Assembly: GCA_021014325.1 (NCBI GenBank)
Contig: CM037473.1
Span: forward strand, 5,767,501 to 5,831,500
DNA from: Plazaster borealis
Taxonomy: Eukaryota; Echinodermata; Asteroidea; Forcipulatida; Labidiasteridae
Length of the DNA: 64,000 nt
Direction: 5' to 3'
Below, one piece after another: positions 1 to 10,639 of the stretch. The notes beneath the pieces were generated by a model, which ran no database searches, was not told where the DNA came from, and saw only the letters and a list, made by a program, of their open reading frames with translations. The stretch's first letter is position 1. Each line of letters opens with the position of its first letter. The translations under genes were made by a program, and so were the position numbers.

Positions 1-459
1 CAACCTGGGAAAGAGGTTGTTGTGTCACCCACTTTGGCCAATGAAAGCGAAGTGACGTCCCCGGTCGAGTTATCAACCGAGGGTCTCTCCAATGGAGACG
101 ACGGTACCTACTTCCCACTGATCCAAGCTGCTGCCCCAAAGTCCCACGTGGACCAATCCGGATACGAAGTTGCAAAGATACCCACTTCAAAAAGTCATGA
201 TTCAACCTCACCGACAGGGGTGCAATCCATAAGCTGTGACGATAACACCTACACCCCATTGGTTCGAACCGCAGATTCCAAATCTCAAAAGGAGCACTCC
301 GGATACGAGGCTGCAATAATCTCGAACCCTGGTATGGTTGCTGACGGTGATGACACGTCCCCCTACGACCACTTGGACAGAAAGGAAGCGAATGAATCGA
401 AGGAGGGCGCCCTTTCAACCGTGGATGCCGACGACTACGAACACCTGGTGAAAAACTAA
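1..459 (+). CDS. Last exon (partial) of a long-tail receptor, copy A
   Basis: The frame is open from base 1 to the TAA at 457-459 (152 codons), so the exon begins left of the window and no start codon is expected here. It aligns along its whole length with the second half of the copy F tail (53703-54553). The protein is hydrophilic and rich in Ser, Asp and Glu, with no membrane helix. Tyrosine sites in order are YFPLI, SGYEVA, YTPLV, SGYEAA, SPYDHL and DDYEHLV. SPYDHL fits the strict ITIM form [SIVL]xYxx[ILV]; the others are looser YxxL/V sites. It keeps a C-terminal YEHLVKN that copy F has lost. Inference: cytoplasmic signalling tail docking SH2 proteins. Whether its upstream exons are intact cannot be seen. 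Confidence 0.8.
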   Translation, partial: QPGKEVVVSPTLANESEVTSPVELSTEGLSNGDDGTYFPLIQAAAPKSHVDQSGYEVAKIPTSKSHDSTSPTGVQSISCDDNTYTPLVRTADSKSQKEHSGYEAAIISNPGMVADGDDTSPYDHLDRKEANESKEGALSTVDADDYEHLVKN

Positions 460-510
460 CAAGTAGGCCTAGGCCTATTTTTTGTAGCGGTAAACTCATT
501 TTGTTACGCA

Positions 511-516
511 AATAAA
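511..516 (+). other. Polyadenylation signal AATAAA of copy A
   Basis: AATAAA lies 52 bases after the copy A stop. The same 3' context (AATAAA, then a short gap, then AAAACCCC) recurs after the copy G relic tail at 45384. Confidence 0.6.
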
Positions 517-984
517 TGTATTGGGTAAAACCCCAACATTTTGACAACTTTGTTTAGTCATATTAAAATGGTAAAGGCAAACAAGTTTATCACTTTGGTC
601 AAACTTTGACCGGTTTAAACTTCGATGGACTAATGTGAAAAAACAGAACACTTGGTTAACGTTCTGAATTGTAATCGTGTACAAATTCATGTGTCTTCAG
701 ATTTTCGACATGATGTTATATTAAAATACCATTAGGTAGTGTTCCCTGACTCCGTGATAATATCAAGTGAAAGTCAGAAGATAAAATAAAATGGTTGACA
801 AACGATGACCTCAGAATTTGCTTTGATCAGACAAAAAATCATTTGAATAACTATTGCATGATAAATATACATGCCATAACAAACACTACTGTAAAGTTGG
901 ACTAAAGCAAATTGTTTTCAAAAAAACTAACTACGGAGTTTCGCTATGTATAAAGTCAACAAGGTATATCACTCACATGTTTGT

Positions 985-1340
985 AAATCCCGCTCACCGA
1001 GGACTCTTTACCACAATCTCTTTGTTCTCCCATTGTTTGGACATAGTTGTTTTTAGCGACGTCCCAATTGGGTTTGTACACGAAAACGAAGCGAGGACGT
1101 CCTCGCTCTGTCAAACACCCGGATCCCTTTTGTTAAAGTCCTCGGTTTGAATGGACAGACACGCTCACACACACACACACACACACGTTTGTAAATCCCG
1201 TAAATTGAGGACTTCTCTTTGTTCTCCCATTGTTTGGACATAGTTTTTTTTAGCGACGTCCCCATTGGGTTTGTACACGAAAACGAAGCGAGGACGTCCT
1301 CGCTCTGTCAAACACCCGGATCCCTTTTGTTAAGTTCACG
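985..1340. repeat. Two tandem ~200-bp units separated by a (CA)n tract
   Basis: Two near-identical units start with the block TTTGTTCTCCCATTGTTTGG, about 198 bases apart (about 1021 and 1219). Each contains the palindrome GCGAGGACGTCCTCGC. A (CA)n tract lies at about 1165-1186. A third copy in opposite orientation sits in intron 1 of copy B (about 5870-6030). Overlapping open frames on both strands are explained by the repeat and I do not call them genes. Confidence 0.75.
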
Positions 1341-1673
1341 CACACCCATACACAAACTTGATATTCCCAAACATGTACATTTTTTGCAATTTTTGGTTCA
1401 TGTGACGTGTTCATTTTGCTATGTATTTTGTACAGTCTCATTGCGGAATTTAGTTAGACGACTTTTTTGGTTTACTCATAAATGTAAAAATTTATACAGA
1501 TTAAAACATGAAACTTTGCACTATTATAATACTAACTAATCATATATCGCCTATATTAAATGAATTCAATAATCATTTTGTAGTTTTGTAAGTATGACGT
1601 CAATGATGATGAGCCGGAATACTTGTTGGTTATAAATCAACATTTATATTAACACGTATGCATGTTTTTCCAT

Positions 1674-2033
1674 TTAAAGGTATCGTACACGTTTGGTAAT
1701 GATTAAAAACAAATATTAGCATAAAAACTTACTTGGTAACGAGCAACGGAGAGCTGTTGATAGTATAAAACATTGTAGGAAACGACTCCCTCTGAAGTAA
1801 CGTAGTTTTTTAGAAAGAGGTAATTTCTCACTAAAATAATAAAAACTTCTTGCAAGAAGTTTTTTATTCCTTTCTGAAAGCACACACATTTGTACAACAA
1901 GGGTGTTTTTTCTTTCATCATTTTTTTGCAACTTCGATGACATATTGAGCCCAAATTTTCACAGGCTTGTTATTTTATACACCAAGTGAGAACACTGGTC
2001 TTTGACAATTTCCAAACGTGTTCAGTGCCTTAA
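1674..2033. mobile_element. MITE with TTAA ends, family 1
   Basis: About 355 bp bounded by TTAA at 1674-1677 and 2030-2033. Inner ends are related inverted repeats (AAAGGTATCGTACACGTTTGG at the left; CCAAACGTGTTCAGTGCC at the right). A second copy is at 8396-8766. TTAA target duplication is typical of piggyBac-type elements. It has no coding capacity. Confidence 0.7.
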
Positions 2034-4510
2034 AGAATTAGAGTAAACTTGCAAATGTATACAATTATTGTTAAACATAACATGATCATTATAATTAAGA
2101 ATTTAATATTTTCACGCGAGTTGATTGTACAAATTTTGTGGCGAATTAAAGGGACACATTGACTTGTATTGGGCGATTCGGGCTATTAAAGGCGTCTGCA
2201 AGTGTTTGTTATGAAGTCAATATGGCTGGAAAGATGTTTTAAAATTAGAGTTTAAAGATCCACACAAATAATATGTCAAAAAAATGTGTGTTTTTTCTTT
2301 TACTTCGTGAACTAGCAAGGTCCGCTTTTTTGTGAAGTCAACTATTTGGTCTTGGGCGCCTATATGAATCATTGGTTTGCGATCTAAGGCAGACATCTAT
2401 GAAGAAACAAATTAATATTTTATGAGTTTAAGATGACTACTTTTCAAATGAAAATTGGGTATATATAGTTGCGTGTTTAATCTAACTTGTATATAGTAAA
2501 TTCGCACACGGGCAAGTTAAATAACTGGGCTGAGGTAATCACTAAAGTAATTAAATTGGGGCGACTACAAATCTTGGTTTGGGAGATAAGGAACACATCT
2601 ATATATTAAAACAATTAAAATTTCACGATTTTACGGAGAAAACCTTTCAATTGAAAATGAGGTTATAAAGTTGACTAAGTTTTTTTAAATTTGGTGCCAA
2701 GACAATTTTGTTTGCCAGCAGCAAATTTAGTGCTCACTTCTGCCTGGTTCCTTAGCATTGTATAAAGTTCAAGTTTCCTTTTTGTGTTTTTCCAACTTTT
2801 CGATATTGAAACTTGTTGTCACTTAAATGTTGTGGTTGAAATGTTGTGTTTTGCAACTATTACATGTCATTTAGAATTGTGCATGTTTGTCTATTGACTT
2901 TTTGATCTCTAAAATAAGTGATTATGCAGTAGCTTTTATTGAAGTTTTTATCCTGACTTGTCAAAGTCTGGTTCATGAAGAAAGTTGTAATGTATGTATA
3001 TTTATCTTTTCACTATGGATGGGAAATGTAATGCCTGGATCGCTTCTAAATTTGACTGGATTATGGGCTCTTAATTTTTAGTGTAGTTGCAAAGAAGAAT
3101 ATTTTTGTCAGAAATTTAGTAGTTTGGTGTAATCCAACTGTTTGTACTCACCAATTTATGGCACTTTTTTACATAACCTTTTTGAGTGAGATCTTTGTGA
3201 CTGACATTTTCACAATGTAAGCCATTTATAGGACCATTTTTCAGGAAATGCTTGTATTGTATTAAATTCCCTACTCATATTGTTACTTTCAGTGACGTGT
3301 ATTGATCCTTCAAGTGTAGATATCGTTACGGGAGAGAGTTTGAATTTGGTTGTGTTGTTCAACCCCTTGTTTTGTTTTCACAGTGTGGGTGTGACTGTTT
3401 ATATTCTACCATTGGAGATGCACATTATTGTTTTAGTGATTGATAGCTGATTTACCTTTTTGCTTTCCGAGCAATTAAAGTGTACGCCCTACTGTCAGTC
3501 AGTTGCAGTTTATTCTTTATTATTTATCTTTACTATGATAATAGCCTTGAATAGAACCAAACTGTTTTGCCCACCTGTCTAGATCCTATTGTTTATTTGA
3601 GATGTATAGTAGAGTAAAATAAATGTGATGTAGATTTCATGACATGTTTTTGCATTTTTTGGAATGATTTTAAACCAAGTGCTGTGTGAATTATTCAAAG
3701 TTTTGACATAATTTTAAATAACCCTTTTGCTACAAATAGTGTATGGTCATGGTTGCTCTATCAGAGACAAGCGATTCCCACCATGTGAGTACAACCCTCT
3801 GGTTGACCTCAAGTATAACATTGTTGTCCTAAAAATGTCAATTTCTCTGAAAAAAGGGTGTTTTAAATACAAAACAACACTCACAGCCTTGTGACATTAT
3901 CCCTCGGAGCATGGTCAGAGCCGTGCTCCTCACAGAAATAGGGAAAAATATAATAGAGAAATGTGTTCATTCATGCTCAAAGCTAAACAAAAAATAAAAA
4001 TTGAGTCCAAAGGTCGCGGACCCAATCTTAACTTCTTCTTATAAATAAGCTAATTTCAAAGTTGGATCAGACACTTGAACACCGAGGGCGCACTTGGACT
4101 CCCTAAAGGTTCCCTACTTTACGACCACGCGACCCGAGTGGCCCAACAACAAATACAAGTGCAACCTGAAAAAAAAAGAGTATGTGATTTGTTATGATCT
4201 ACACCTTTAAAATAAATGCATTTTGAACCCCACGGGGTTGGGTGGCATTTTATTTTAAAGTAGGTTTGTAAACAAAAGTGGTTTACTCCGCCATGATTTT
4301 CTTCAAAACAAAATTCAAAATCAAAAAGTTCCCTATTTAAATAATGTAGCCAAACAGCCTGGTAACAGCCTAGTCTGGTGGGTTTGTTCATTAACCCATA
4401 AACTGACAACCAAACAACCAGACTTGTATAACTCCCTAAGGGCAATTGCAGAGCCCAGCTGATAAGGTAATTGAGTCTGATGTCGTTATTATCGGGCAAA
4501 TTAAAACAGC
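2034..4510. other. No gene recognised
   Basis: AT-rich sequence without a recognisable exon, RNA gene or repeat signature. Open frames at 2887-3081 (+) and 4119-4499 (-) have no motif, no paralogue in the cluster and no supporting splice context. Confidence 0.5.
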
Positions 4511-4519
4511 TTGAATCTT

Positions 4520-4765
4520 CACTCTAAAAACTCCCGGGGGTCAGCATTGACCCAGATCCCGGGGGTCAGCATTGACCTAGATCCCGAGTCTCAGGGACCC
4601 CTTTCTTGGCCAGGTTGACCCAGAAACTGGTTAAAACGGGATTAGTTTAACCCATTTCTGGGTAATGTTTGACACAGATTCCGGGTCACACTGACCCAGA
4701 AATGAATCAGGTCCCCTGGAACTCTGAACCGCATCAATTCTGACCTAGGAGTGCTTAGAGTGCTC
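4520..4765. mobile_element. Small inverted-repeat element rich in GGGTCA/TGACCC
   Basis: Starts with ACTCTAAAAACTCCCGGG and ends near TGCTTAGAGTGCTC, so the outer CACTCTAA/TTAGAGTG parts are inverted. The interior is a series of GGGTCA and TGACCC half-sites. A diverged copy lies upstream of copy F at about 49036-49230, so it may have travelled with the duplicated promoter block. Confidence 0.5.
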
Positions 4766-4769
4766 AGTA

Positions 4770-5331
4770 CACAAGTTCATATCAGAATCAATCCTCCATC
4801 TGAAATACTGGCAAGGACAAATAAATAGGTCTTCAAGAACTCACTCCATTTGCCATTGCTTAATTTGCTTGCCGCGATCGAAATAAGCTTGTATATGATC
4901 GCGCACAAAACCCCTGATAAAACAGTAAAGCATTTTGCAATGATTTCTCTGACCGTACTTAATTTGAAAAGGTTGATGGCGTGGTGTTGTGTTTCTGGAA
5001 AGTTACAGAATGGGAATGTTTGAACAACTCCAACAATCGAAGAGAAACTATTTGTCATAATATTTCATTATTTTCGATGGAGCTAGCTTGACAACCAGAA
5101 CAATATCTGCTCTTTGCCACTTGCACTTTACAGCCGATGAAGAAAACAATATCAGTGAATGTTTTTGCTAGGTCGTACGCTTTTCTATTAGGTTTAATAA
5201 AACTAGTGAGCTGAATGCACCAGAATGCTGATTTGTTGATGGTCTACGATTTGTTTTATTGTACGAACAGCTATAATCAGTGTGTGGTTTAACCGTTCTA
5301 CAAACAAAGACGTCGCCGAAGGGTTATCACC
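4770..5331 (+). promoter_or_regulatory. Conserved 5' flank of copy B
   Basis: This block is closely similar to the flanks of copy F (about 49220-49808) and, from about 34330, copy E. The last 90 bases, with CAAACAAAGACGTCGCCGA just before the ATG, are the best conserved part. Conservation across three copies, two of them intact, suggests promoter and 5' UTR. I see no strong TATA box; TTTAATAAAAC near 5200 is a weak candidate only in this copy. Confidence 0.5.
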
Positions 5332-5519
5332 ATGCCGTGGACAGCTCCAACGGGACTCGGACCGGGGACAGTCGCACTAAGTTTGAAAGTGTTCATCGTG
5401 GTGATGTTTTATACTCATGAAAAACGACTTGGCATATGTACAGCACAGCCGGGAAATGTACTTCTAAAAGCACTGCAGGAGAATCTTGATGAACTGATTG
5501 GGTATTTCTGCACCTCAAG
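5332..5519 (+). CDS. Copy B exon 1: signal peptide
   Basis: Starts MPWTAPTGLGPG, followed by a hydrophobic core (VALSLKVFIVVMF) and a probable cleavage region near GICTAQP. It ends in phase 2 at a GTAAGT donor. This ATG is chosen because it is the first one after the conserved leader and is shared by copies E and F. Confidence 0.8.
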
Positions 5520-5649
5520 GTAAGTCCGCAGCAGGCTAAGTGTAATTCTTTCAGACGTTAACCATACTGAAGTTTAGAGGTTTTAATGATCTTTACAAAA
5601 AATCATTTAAATACTTCTTGGCCGAAGGTGATGGTTTCATCTTAACGTT

Positions 5650-5682
5650 CGTTTTTGTTTGTTTGTTTGTTTGTTTGTTGGG
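5650..5682. repeat. (GTTT)n microsatellite in intron 1
   Basis: Short run of GTTT units. Equivalent but different-length runs occur in the same intron of E (about 34940-34985) and F (about 50100-50130). Confidence 0.7.
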
Positions 5683-5864
5683 GTGTTTCAACGCTACATA
5701 CGAAGTGTGGACCTGAGAACAAAAGAGGTCCACATTATTGTAGGGACATGAAACACTTACACACGTCCACACAGTGTTTTTTTTTACAGTGTTGAAGAAT
5801 AGGATTGTCCTTAAGTGTACAGAACAAAGGAATGTCCACAGAGTGACTGCAACACAAATCTGTG

Positions 5865-6030
5865 TGTGTGCGTGTGAGCGTGTCTATCCATTGAAACCGA
5901 GGACTTTAACAAAATGGATACAGGTGTTTGACAGAGCGAGGACGTCCTCGTTTCGCTTTCGTGTACAGAACCAATGGGGACGTCGCTAAAAAAAACTAAG
6001 TCCAAACAGTGGGAGAACAAGGAGAAGTCT
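5865..6030 (+). repeat. Inverted copy of the 985-1340 repeat unit
   Basis: Contains GAGGACGTCCTC and CCAAACAGTGGGAGAACA, the reverse complement of the units near the left edge. It lies inside intron 1 of copy B and is absent from the same place in E and F. Confidence 0.7.
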
Positions 6031-6514
6031 TCGATAATTATACAGTCTAATTATCGGTTGTTCTTGTAAGATGTGTGACGCAACAATGCAAATTCACTGT
6101 AAAAACTCCTTGAATGTTTATGAAATCCCCTTTTGCGTAGGCAATTTGTGTCTTTTCCCCCAAGCACACTAAGTCGCTTAGCAGTAACTGTAAATGGCTT
6201 TATGAAAGTTGGCGCTGGTACCCAGGACTTTATGCCTGAACATTATATCTGTATCATAGGTTTCAGACGTTCAATATGAACGAAAAAATGTTGTCAAGTT
6301 ATTGTGCTTAACGACACAAGCGCCCAACGGACCATTACGGGATTCGAACATGACATACCTGACTGGATAAAATCCAACACCGGAATAAAAACATAAACAA
6401 AGAATCCATTTTAGGAAAAACCACATATGAAAATGTCAAACGAAAGCGGGGACCTATTTTAATTTTTCGACTGTTAATCATATTCTTTAGTAGTTTTTAT
6501 TTTTTAAATCAAAG

Positions 6515-6627
6515 ATGCGCAAAGGAGTCAGTTAGACTCAACTGTGGATATTCTAAACTGTCACCAAATCCGCTGTGCATTCAGATCTGTTATTCTAAAG
6601 CCTGCAACGCCAACTGCTGGAAATCGG
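6515..6627 (+). CDS. Copy B exon 2: first cysteine-rich module
   Basis: Preceded by TCAAAG as acceptor and followed by GTATGT. Phase 2 in, phase 1 out. Cysteine pattern is RCAKES..NC....LSPNPLC.QIC...ACNANCW, seven Cys in 37 residues. The LSPNPLC and ACNANCW blocks are shared with copies E and F (E reads SSNPLC and ACNAHCW). Confidence 0.75.
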
Positions 6628-6631
6628 GTAT

Positions 6632-6850
6632 GTTAATCAACCGATCAACAAATCAACCAATCACAAATGAATCAATCAACCAACCAACCAATCAATCTCT
6701 TCATAGTGTACGAACATAGCAACCTTATACTGACAATGAAATATTCAAATGTTCCTTGGTTGTTTTTACTAGCATTAACAATGCAATTGACTAATTGGTT
6801 TGCTTTATGGTGTAGGCTACTGATTTTTTTTGATTGGTTGACTGGTTGTT
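6632..6850. repeat. Intronic inverted repeat ATCAACCAATC / GATTGGTTGA
   Basis: Starting beside the exon 2 donor, a run of ATCAACCAATC-like units is followed about 150 bases later by complementary GATTGGTTGACTGG units, so the intron transcript could fold back. The same arrangement is in copies E and F. Confidence 0.65.
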
Positions 6851-7146
6851 TTGTTGAAAATAAGCATAATTATTCAAAATAAATTATTTAACTATTATTT
6901 AAGTATTTAATATCATTTTCAGGAAAATGTTAACACCGCACTGTTTTCATATTTTCTCGCCCTCTATTTACACGTAAGACCTAAATCTGTGGGCGTGCGA
7001 ATTCTTACAAAAACAGCTATCCAATAGAAGGTTTTGTTTTTTGTTTGCATTGTATGGACATAGCAACCTTATACTCACAATGAAACATTCAAACATTTGT
7101 TTTGATATTTTACTCGCAATTGCAATGTATTTTTTATTCCTTGTAG

Positions 7147-7312
7147 CTGGAGCTTCCCTCTGCACCGGAAATCAGATACGGATCTGTGGTTACAGCAATG
7201 CCGACGTGTGCCAGAGTAGAAATGAGGACAGAACAAGTCTATGCGTGTACACCAGCGATTCCTCGCCAGCCTTCTGCATCTGTCAGCTTAATCCTAGTAC
7301 GCCGTATACCAG
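7147..7312 (+). CDS. Copy B exon 3: second cysteine-rich module
   Basis: TTGTAG acceptor, GTAAAG donor, phase 1 in and 2 out. Reads GASLCTGNQIRICGYSNADV then a CQ...CVYT...FCICQ pattern: six cysteines in 55 residues. It resembles no domain I can name with confidence; the C-I-C-Q end is loosely EGF-like. Confidence 0.8.
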
Positions 7313-7421
7313 GTAAAGCCTAGTAATCAACCTAAGTTTAAATGGTGATCTGCCTCGGCTGGACATTCCTTACGGTGGTCAGATTGAAGGGACATTGAAA
7401 AAACCACCCTATAATTATGAC

Positions 7422-7652
7422 TTAAAGGCACTGGACACATTTGGTAATTACTCAATTACGAGTATAGAGAGCTGTTGATAGCACACACATTTTGTGCAAA
7501 AAGGGTGTTCTTTCTTTCACTATTTCCTTGCAACTTCGATGAACAATTAATCCCAAATTTCCACAGGTCTGTTATTTTATTCACATGTGTGGATATACAC
7601 CAAGTGAGAATACTGGTCTTTGACAATTACCAAACGTGTCCAGTGCCTTTAA
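7422..7652. mobile_element. MITE with TTAA target duplication, family 2
   Basis: TTAA flanks both ends. Inner termini AGGCACTGGACAC and GTGTCCAGTGCCT are perfect inverted repeats followed by TTGGTAAT/ATTACCAA. 231 bp, non-coding, inside intron 3 of copy B and absent from the same position in E and F. Confidence 0.8.
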
Positions 7653-8395
7653 TGTCTCAAAATTATGACTCAGTACAAGTCATAATTATGCCATATATAT
7701 ACTTATTAATCCGAGATATATCTCATAAATATGATTTGTAAATGTCATAAGGATGACTTAATTGGCGCAAGTCGAATTATGACTTTGTTAGCGTGGGAAA
7801 ATATACAGTAATGGACATGCTAATTCATTATAAGATGCAACTCAGTATAATGATATGCTAATTCATAATTATTATGATTTGACTCATTATGCTAATTCAT
7901 AATCCTGAGATGTAAGTCTTTGTTATGACTTATAATGTAAAGTGGTTTATGTCCTGGGTTTTCCTTTCTAACTGTCGCAAAACGCCTGACAGAAAGTACC
8001 GCAGAGCAATCGTGTTTTTCATCAAGACAAATTATCTGCTTTTAGTTATCAACTCTCGAAAACACGTCTTGTTACTACAGGTTTTAATCCAACTCTTCCC
8101 TTTCTCACGATTGCAAAATGCGGTCACAACGATCTATTTTAAGAACGACGCAAACTCTCAGCTCCGGCGAATGTTTGGAAAGTTCCGGGGGCTGTCTGGA
8201 CAGTTCCGGCGGCAAAATAACCGGTAACACAATATTACAATGATGACCTTTGTTGTCCCTTAAATAGCGCTTCCGTCGTTTGATTTCGAGCCACCAATGG
8301 AAGAGCAACACAGCCTACAAACATGATTTGTACTTTAAAGTTTTCTTCTCAGGGCAACCGTTTGGAGGATTTAAGCTATGTAGGTTGGGGGATTG

Positions 8396-8766
8396 AAAGG
8401 TATCGTACACGTTTGGTAATGACTCAAAACAAATATTAGCATAAAAACTTACTTGGTAACAAGCAACGGAGAGCTGTTGATAGTATAAAACATTGTGAGA
8501 AACGACTCCCTCTGAAGTAACGTAGCTTTTGAGAAAGAGGTAATTTCTCACTAAAGTAATGAAAACTTCTTGCAATAAGTTTTTATTCCTATCTGAAAGC
8601 ACACAAATTTGTACAACAAGGGTGTTTTTTCTTTCATTATTTTCTTGCAACTTTGATGACCAATTGAGCCCAAATTTTCACAGGCTTGTTATTGTATGCA
8701 TATGTTGGGATACACCAAGTGAGAACACTGGTCTTTGACAATTTCCAAACGTGATCAGTGCCTTTA
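8396..8766. mobile_element. MITE, second copy of family 1
   Basis: Closely similar to 1674-2033 along its length, with the same inverted termini. It sits in intron 3 of copy B just after a GGAGGATTTAA block that continues uninterrupted in copy E (38204-38216), so it inserted after B separated from E. Confidence 0.75.
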
Positions 8767-8827
8767 AAAAGGCCATATATTAATAGGTAGGGAGTTTAGA
8801 GGTCGTGTGTTTTTGTTCACCGTTAAG

Positions 8828-9088
8828 ATGTGATCTAGAAGACACTGCGGCACAAGCCACTACAGCACAGGCCACTACAGCACAAGACCCCGAAACACAA
8901 TGAACTTCAGCACGAGGCATTACAGCACACGTCACCACTACTATTCAACAAGACGACAATGAAACCAACGTGGCAGCTATTGTTTTTGGGTCTCTGTTTG
9001 CTCTTCTGCTCCTCTCGGTGATCATCGGTGCCGTGATATTCTGTCTTCGAAGAGAGGGAAGACTACCGTCCTTCATGATTCAAGCCGC
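8828..9088 (+). CDS. Copy B exon 4: stalk and membrane helix, with TGA at 8901
   Basis: The Ala/Thr/Gln-rich stalk (AQATTAQATTAQ) is cut by TGA. After it the frame stays open through DDNETNVAAIVFGSLFALLL, the rest of the helix and a basic stop-transfer segment (LRREGR), ending at GTAAGT. The helix is intact in sequence but untranslated unless the stop is read through. Confidence 0.75.
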
Positions 9089-9148
9089 GTAAGTTTGAGC
9101 TCTCATACAATTTATAATTGTTTTATTAAAAACAAAACAAAAAATCAA

Positions 9149-9230
9149 GCAAACAAACAAACAAACAAACAAACAACCCAACAAATACCCCCAACAAACA
9201 CTCCAACAAGCAAACAAACAAACAAACGGA
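9149..9230. repeat. (CAAA)n-rich tract
   Basis: Runs of CAAA and CAACAAA units just after exon 4. Confidence 0.7.
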
Positions 9231-9284
9231 TAATTCCAACCCGATAGTGCCATTGCACTATATATTTTTGAAATAAGTTATTTT

Positions 9285-9590
9285 TATTTTGGAGAGCAGT
9301 TATTTAAATTTTTCAAGAGTATGCATTTTTAATTTCAAGAGCAGTTTTTTTTAATATTCAAGAACATGTAAATGTATTAACCAGCTGATCTTTAAACCCC
9401 CCCCCCCCAAGAAAAAAAGAAGAAAAAAAAACCTTGCCAAATAACCCCCAAAACCAAAAACCGTTCTTGACAAAAAAAACAGCTCTCGAAAAATAAAATA
9501 ACTGTTCTTGAAATGAAAAATATAAAAAGCTGTTCTTCAAAATAAAAACATTTGCTCTTCAAAATATAAAATAACTGAAATAAAATAGCG
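9285..9590. repeat. Inverted degenerate minisatellite GAGAGCAG / CTGTTCTTGAAA
   Basis: Left half has GGAGAGCAGTTATTTAAAT and TTCAAGAG units; right half has complementary CTGTTCTTGAAA and CTGCTCTCGAAA-type units about 20 bases apart. Intron 4 of copies C (21590-22160) and E (39035-39350) holds the same structure. Confidence 0.65.
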
Positions 9591-9921
9591 GTGGCACTAA
9601 CGGGCTTTCGTAAAAAAAAAGCCAGATTTTCAAATCAAGTAAGGATATTATTTAAAATTTAGGGAGACAAAGTGCTCCCTCCGTGTATGAGTGCTTCTGA
9701 TTTGCATTAAAAAAGGATGCAGTGGTTGATCTTACAACAAAAAATACTCCAAACTTTACACCAGGAACTTTGTTCAGGTTTATGATAAATACCAAAATTT
9801 CCTGCAGATTGTTCTGATTCATTGTTAAGATTGTATATTTATGAGGATCGGTTCTTAGGAAAACTTGAATGGATCTTGATTCTTTTTCTAAGTTACTGAT
9901 TTTTAAAATTTTATTATACAG

Positions 9922-9965
9922 AAGACCTGCTGAACTGCTAAGTGTCGAGTTGGAAGCAAGTTGGA
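9922..9965 (+). CDS. Copy B exon 5: 14-residue linker
   Basis: Between ATACAG and GTAAGT, reads RPAELLSVELEASW in frame; phase 2 in, 1 out. The motif PAEL..VELEAS is shared by all short-tail copies. Confidence 0.75.
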
Positions 9966-10135
9966 GTAAGTATAGTGTGGGATACCAGACCCACAGAAAA
10001 TAAACAGTCAATGTTTTGTTTTTGAAGGAAAGCTAATTTAAAATAGCCAGTTGCGATGTGCAATTATTCGAAGTAGGATAATTCCGCATAGTGTGCGTAG
10101 CACGATTGATGTTATTTTACAATATGGCATGATTT

Positions 10136-10302
10136 CACTGCTAAAAAAGTATTCTTGAAATAAGAAAAATCTTAGTTCAAGAAAAACAAATTCGTGTCAT
10201 TCTCTAGAAATTGTTTCTATTCAGATTTTTGGGAGTGACAACAGATATGTTTTCTTGAAATAAGATGTTTTGTTTTGTTTCAAGAATACATTTTTAACAG
10301 TG
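10136..10302. mobile_element. Small MITE with CACTG...CAGTG ends in intron 5
   Basis: 167 bp with inverted ends CACTGCTAAAAAAGTATTC and the complement of GAATACATTTTTAACAGTG. The same insertion occupies the same intron in copies C (22439-22569) and E (39854-39993), so it predates their duplication. Confidence 0.7.
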
Positions 10303-10383
10303 TTGAAACGGAAGCCGTAGAAGCAAACCTGCCTGCTGTGAAAATCTATTTTTCATTTTATTTACGGATTATGTTTGATCTAG

Positions 10384-10607
10384 GTATCAACAGAGGGCAG
10401 TTGCCTGAACCATCGACACCAGACGGCAATGTTGACTACGCATACGAACCTGATCTACCAACGGCGAATCCAAGTTTGGAAAATCAAGCTTACGCTTCCG
10501 TACAGGAAGAAGAGGGGAGCTCCAATTATGCCAAGAACGGGCACGAATTTGAAGAAACCACCGACGGCATCGAAAATACCTACTTTGGTTGGAAACCAAC
10601 TGGTTAA
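10384..10607 (+). CDS. Copy B exon 6: shortened cytoplasmic tail
   Basis: Follows a CTAG acceptor and reads from INRGQLPEPSTPDG through DYAYEPDLP, ENQAYASVQEEEG and ENTYFGWKPTG to TAA at 10605. Beyond the stop the frame continues for about 10 codons similar to E (QKTKNEASEN) and then loses similarity, so the end of the tail is lost. Confidence 0.75.
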
Positions 10608-10639
10608 CAAAAGACAAAAAATGAAGCCTCTGAAAATAT

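Larger units (their letters stand above)
5332..10607 (+). pseudogene. Receptor copy B: short-tail gene with a stop before the membrane helix
   Basis: Six exons can be placed by splice sites, frame and comparison with intact copy E: 5332-5519, 6515-6627, 7147-7312, 8828-9088, 9922-9965 and 10384-10607. Phases match E throughout. The stalk exon has an in-frame TGA at 8901-8903 where E has GGA. The product would therefore be about 180 residues: signal peptide, both cysteine-rich modules and part of the stalk, with no membrane helix. Exon 6 is also shortened: TAA at 10605-10607 replaces the GAA codon of E. Two stops suggest a pseudogene, but a secreted form is possible because everything upstream of the TGA is intact. 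Confidence 0.8.

Noticed and set aside
4119..4499. 126-codon minus-strand frame
   Set aside because: No motif, no signal peptide, no paralogue and no splice context.
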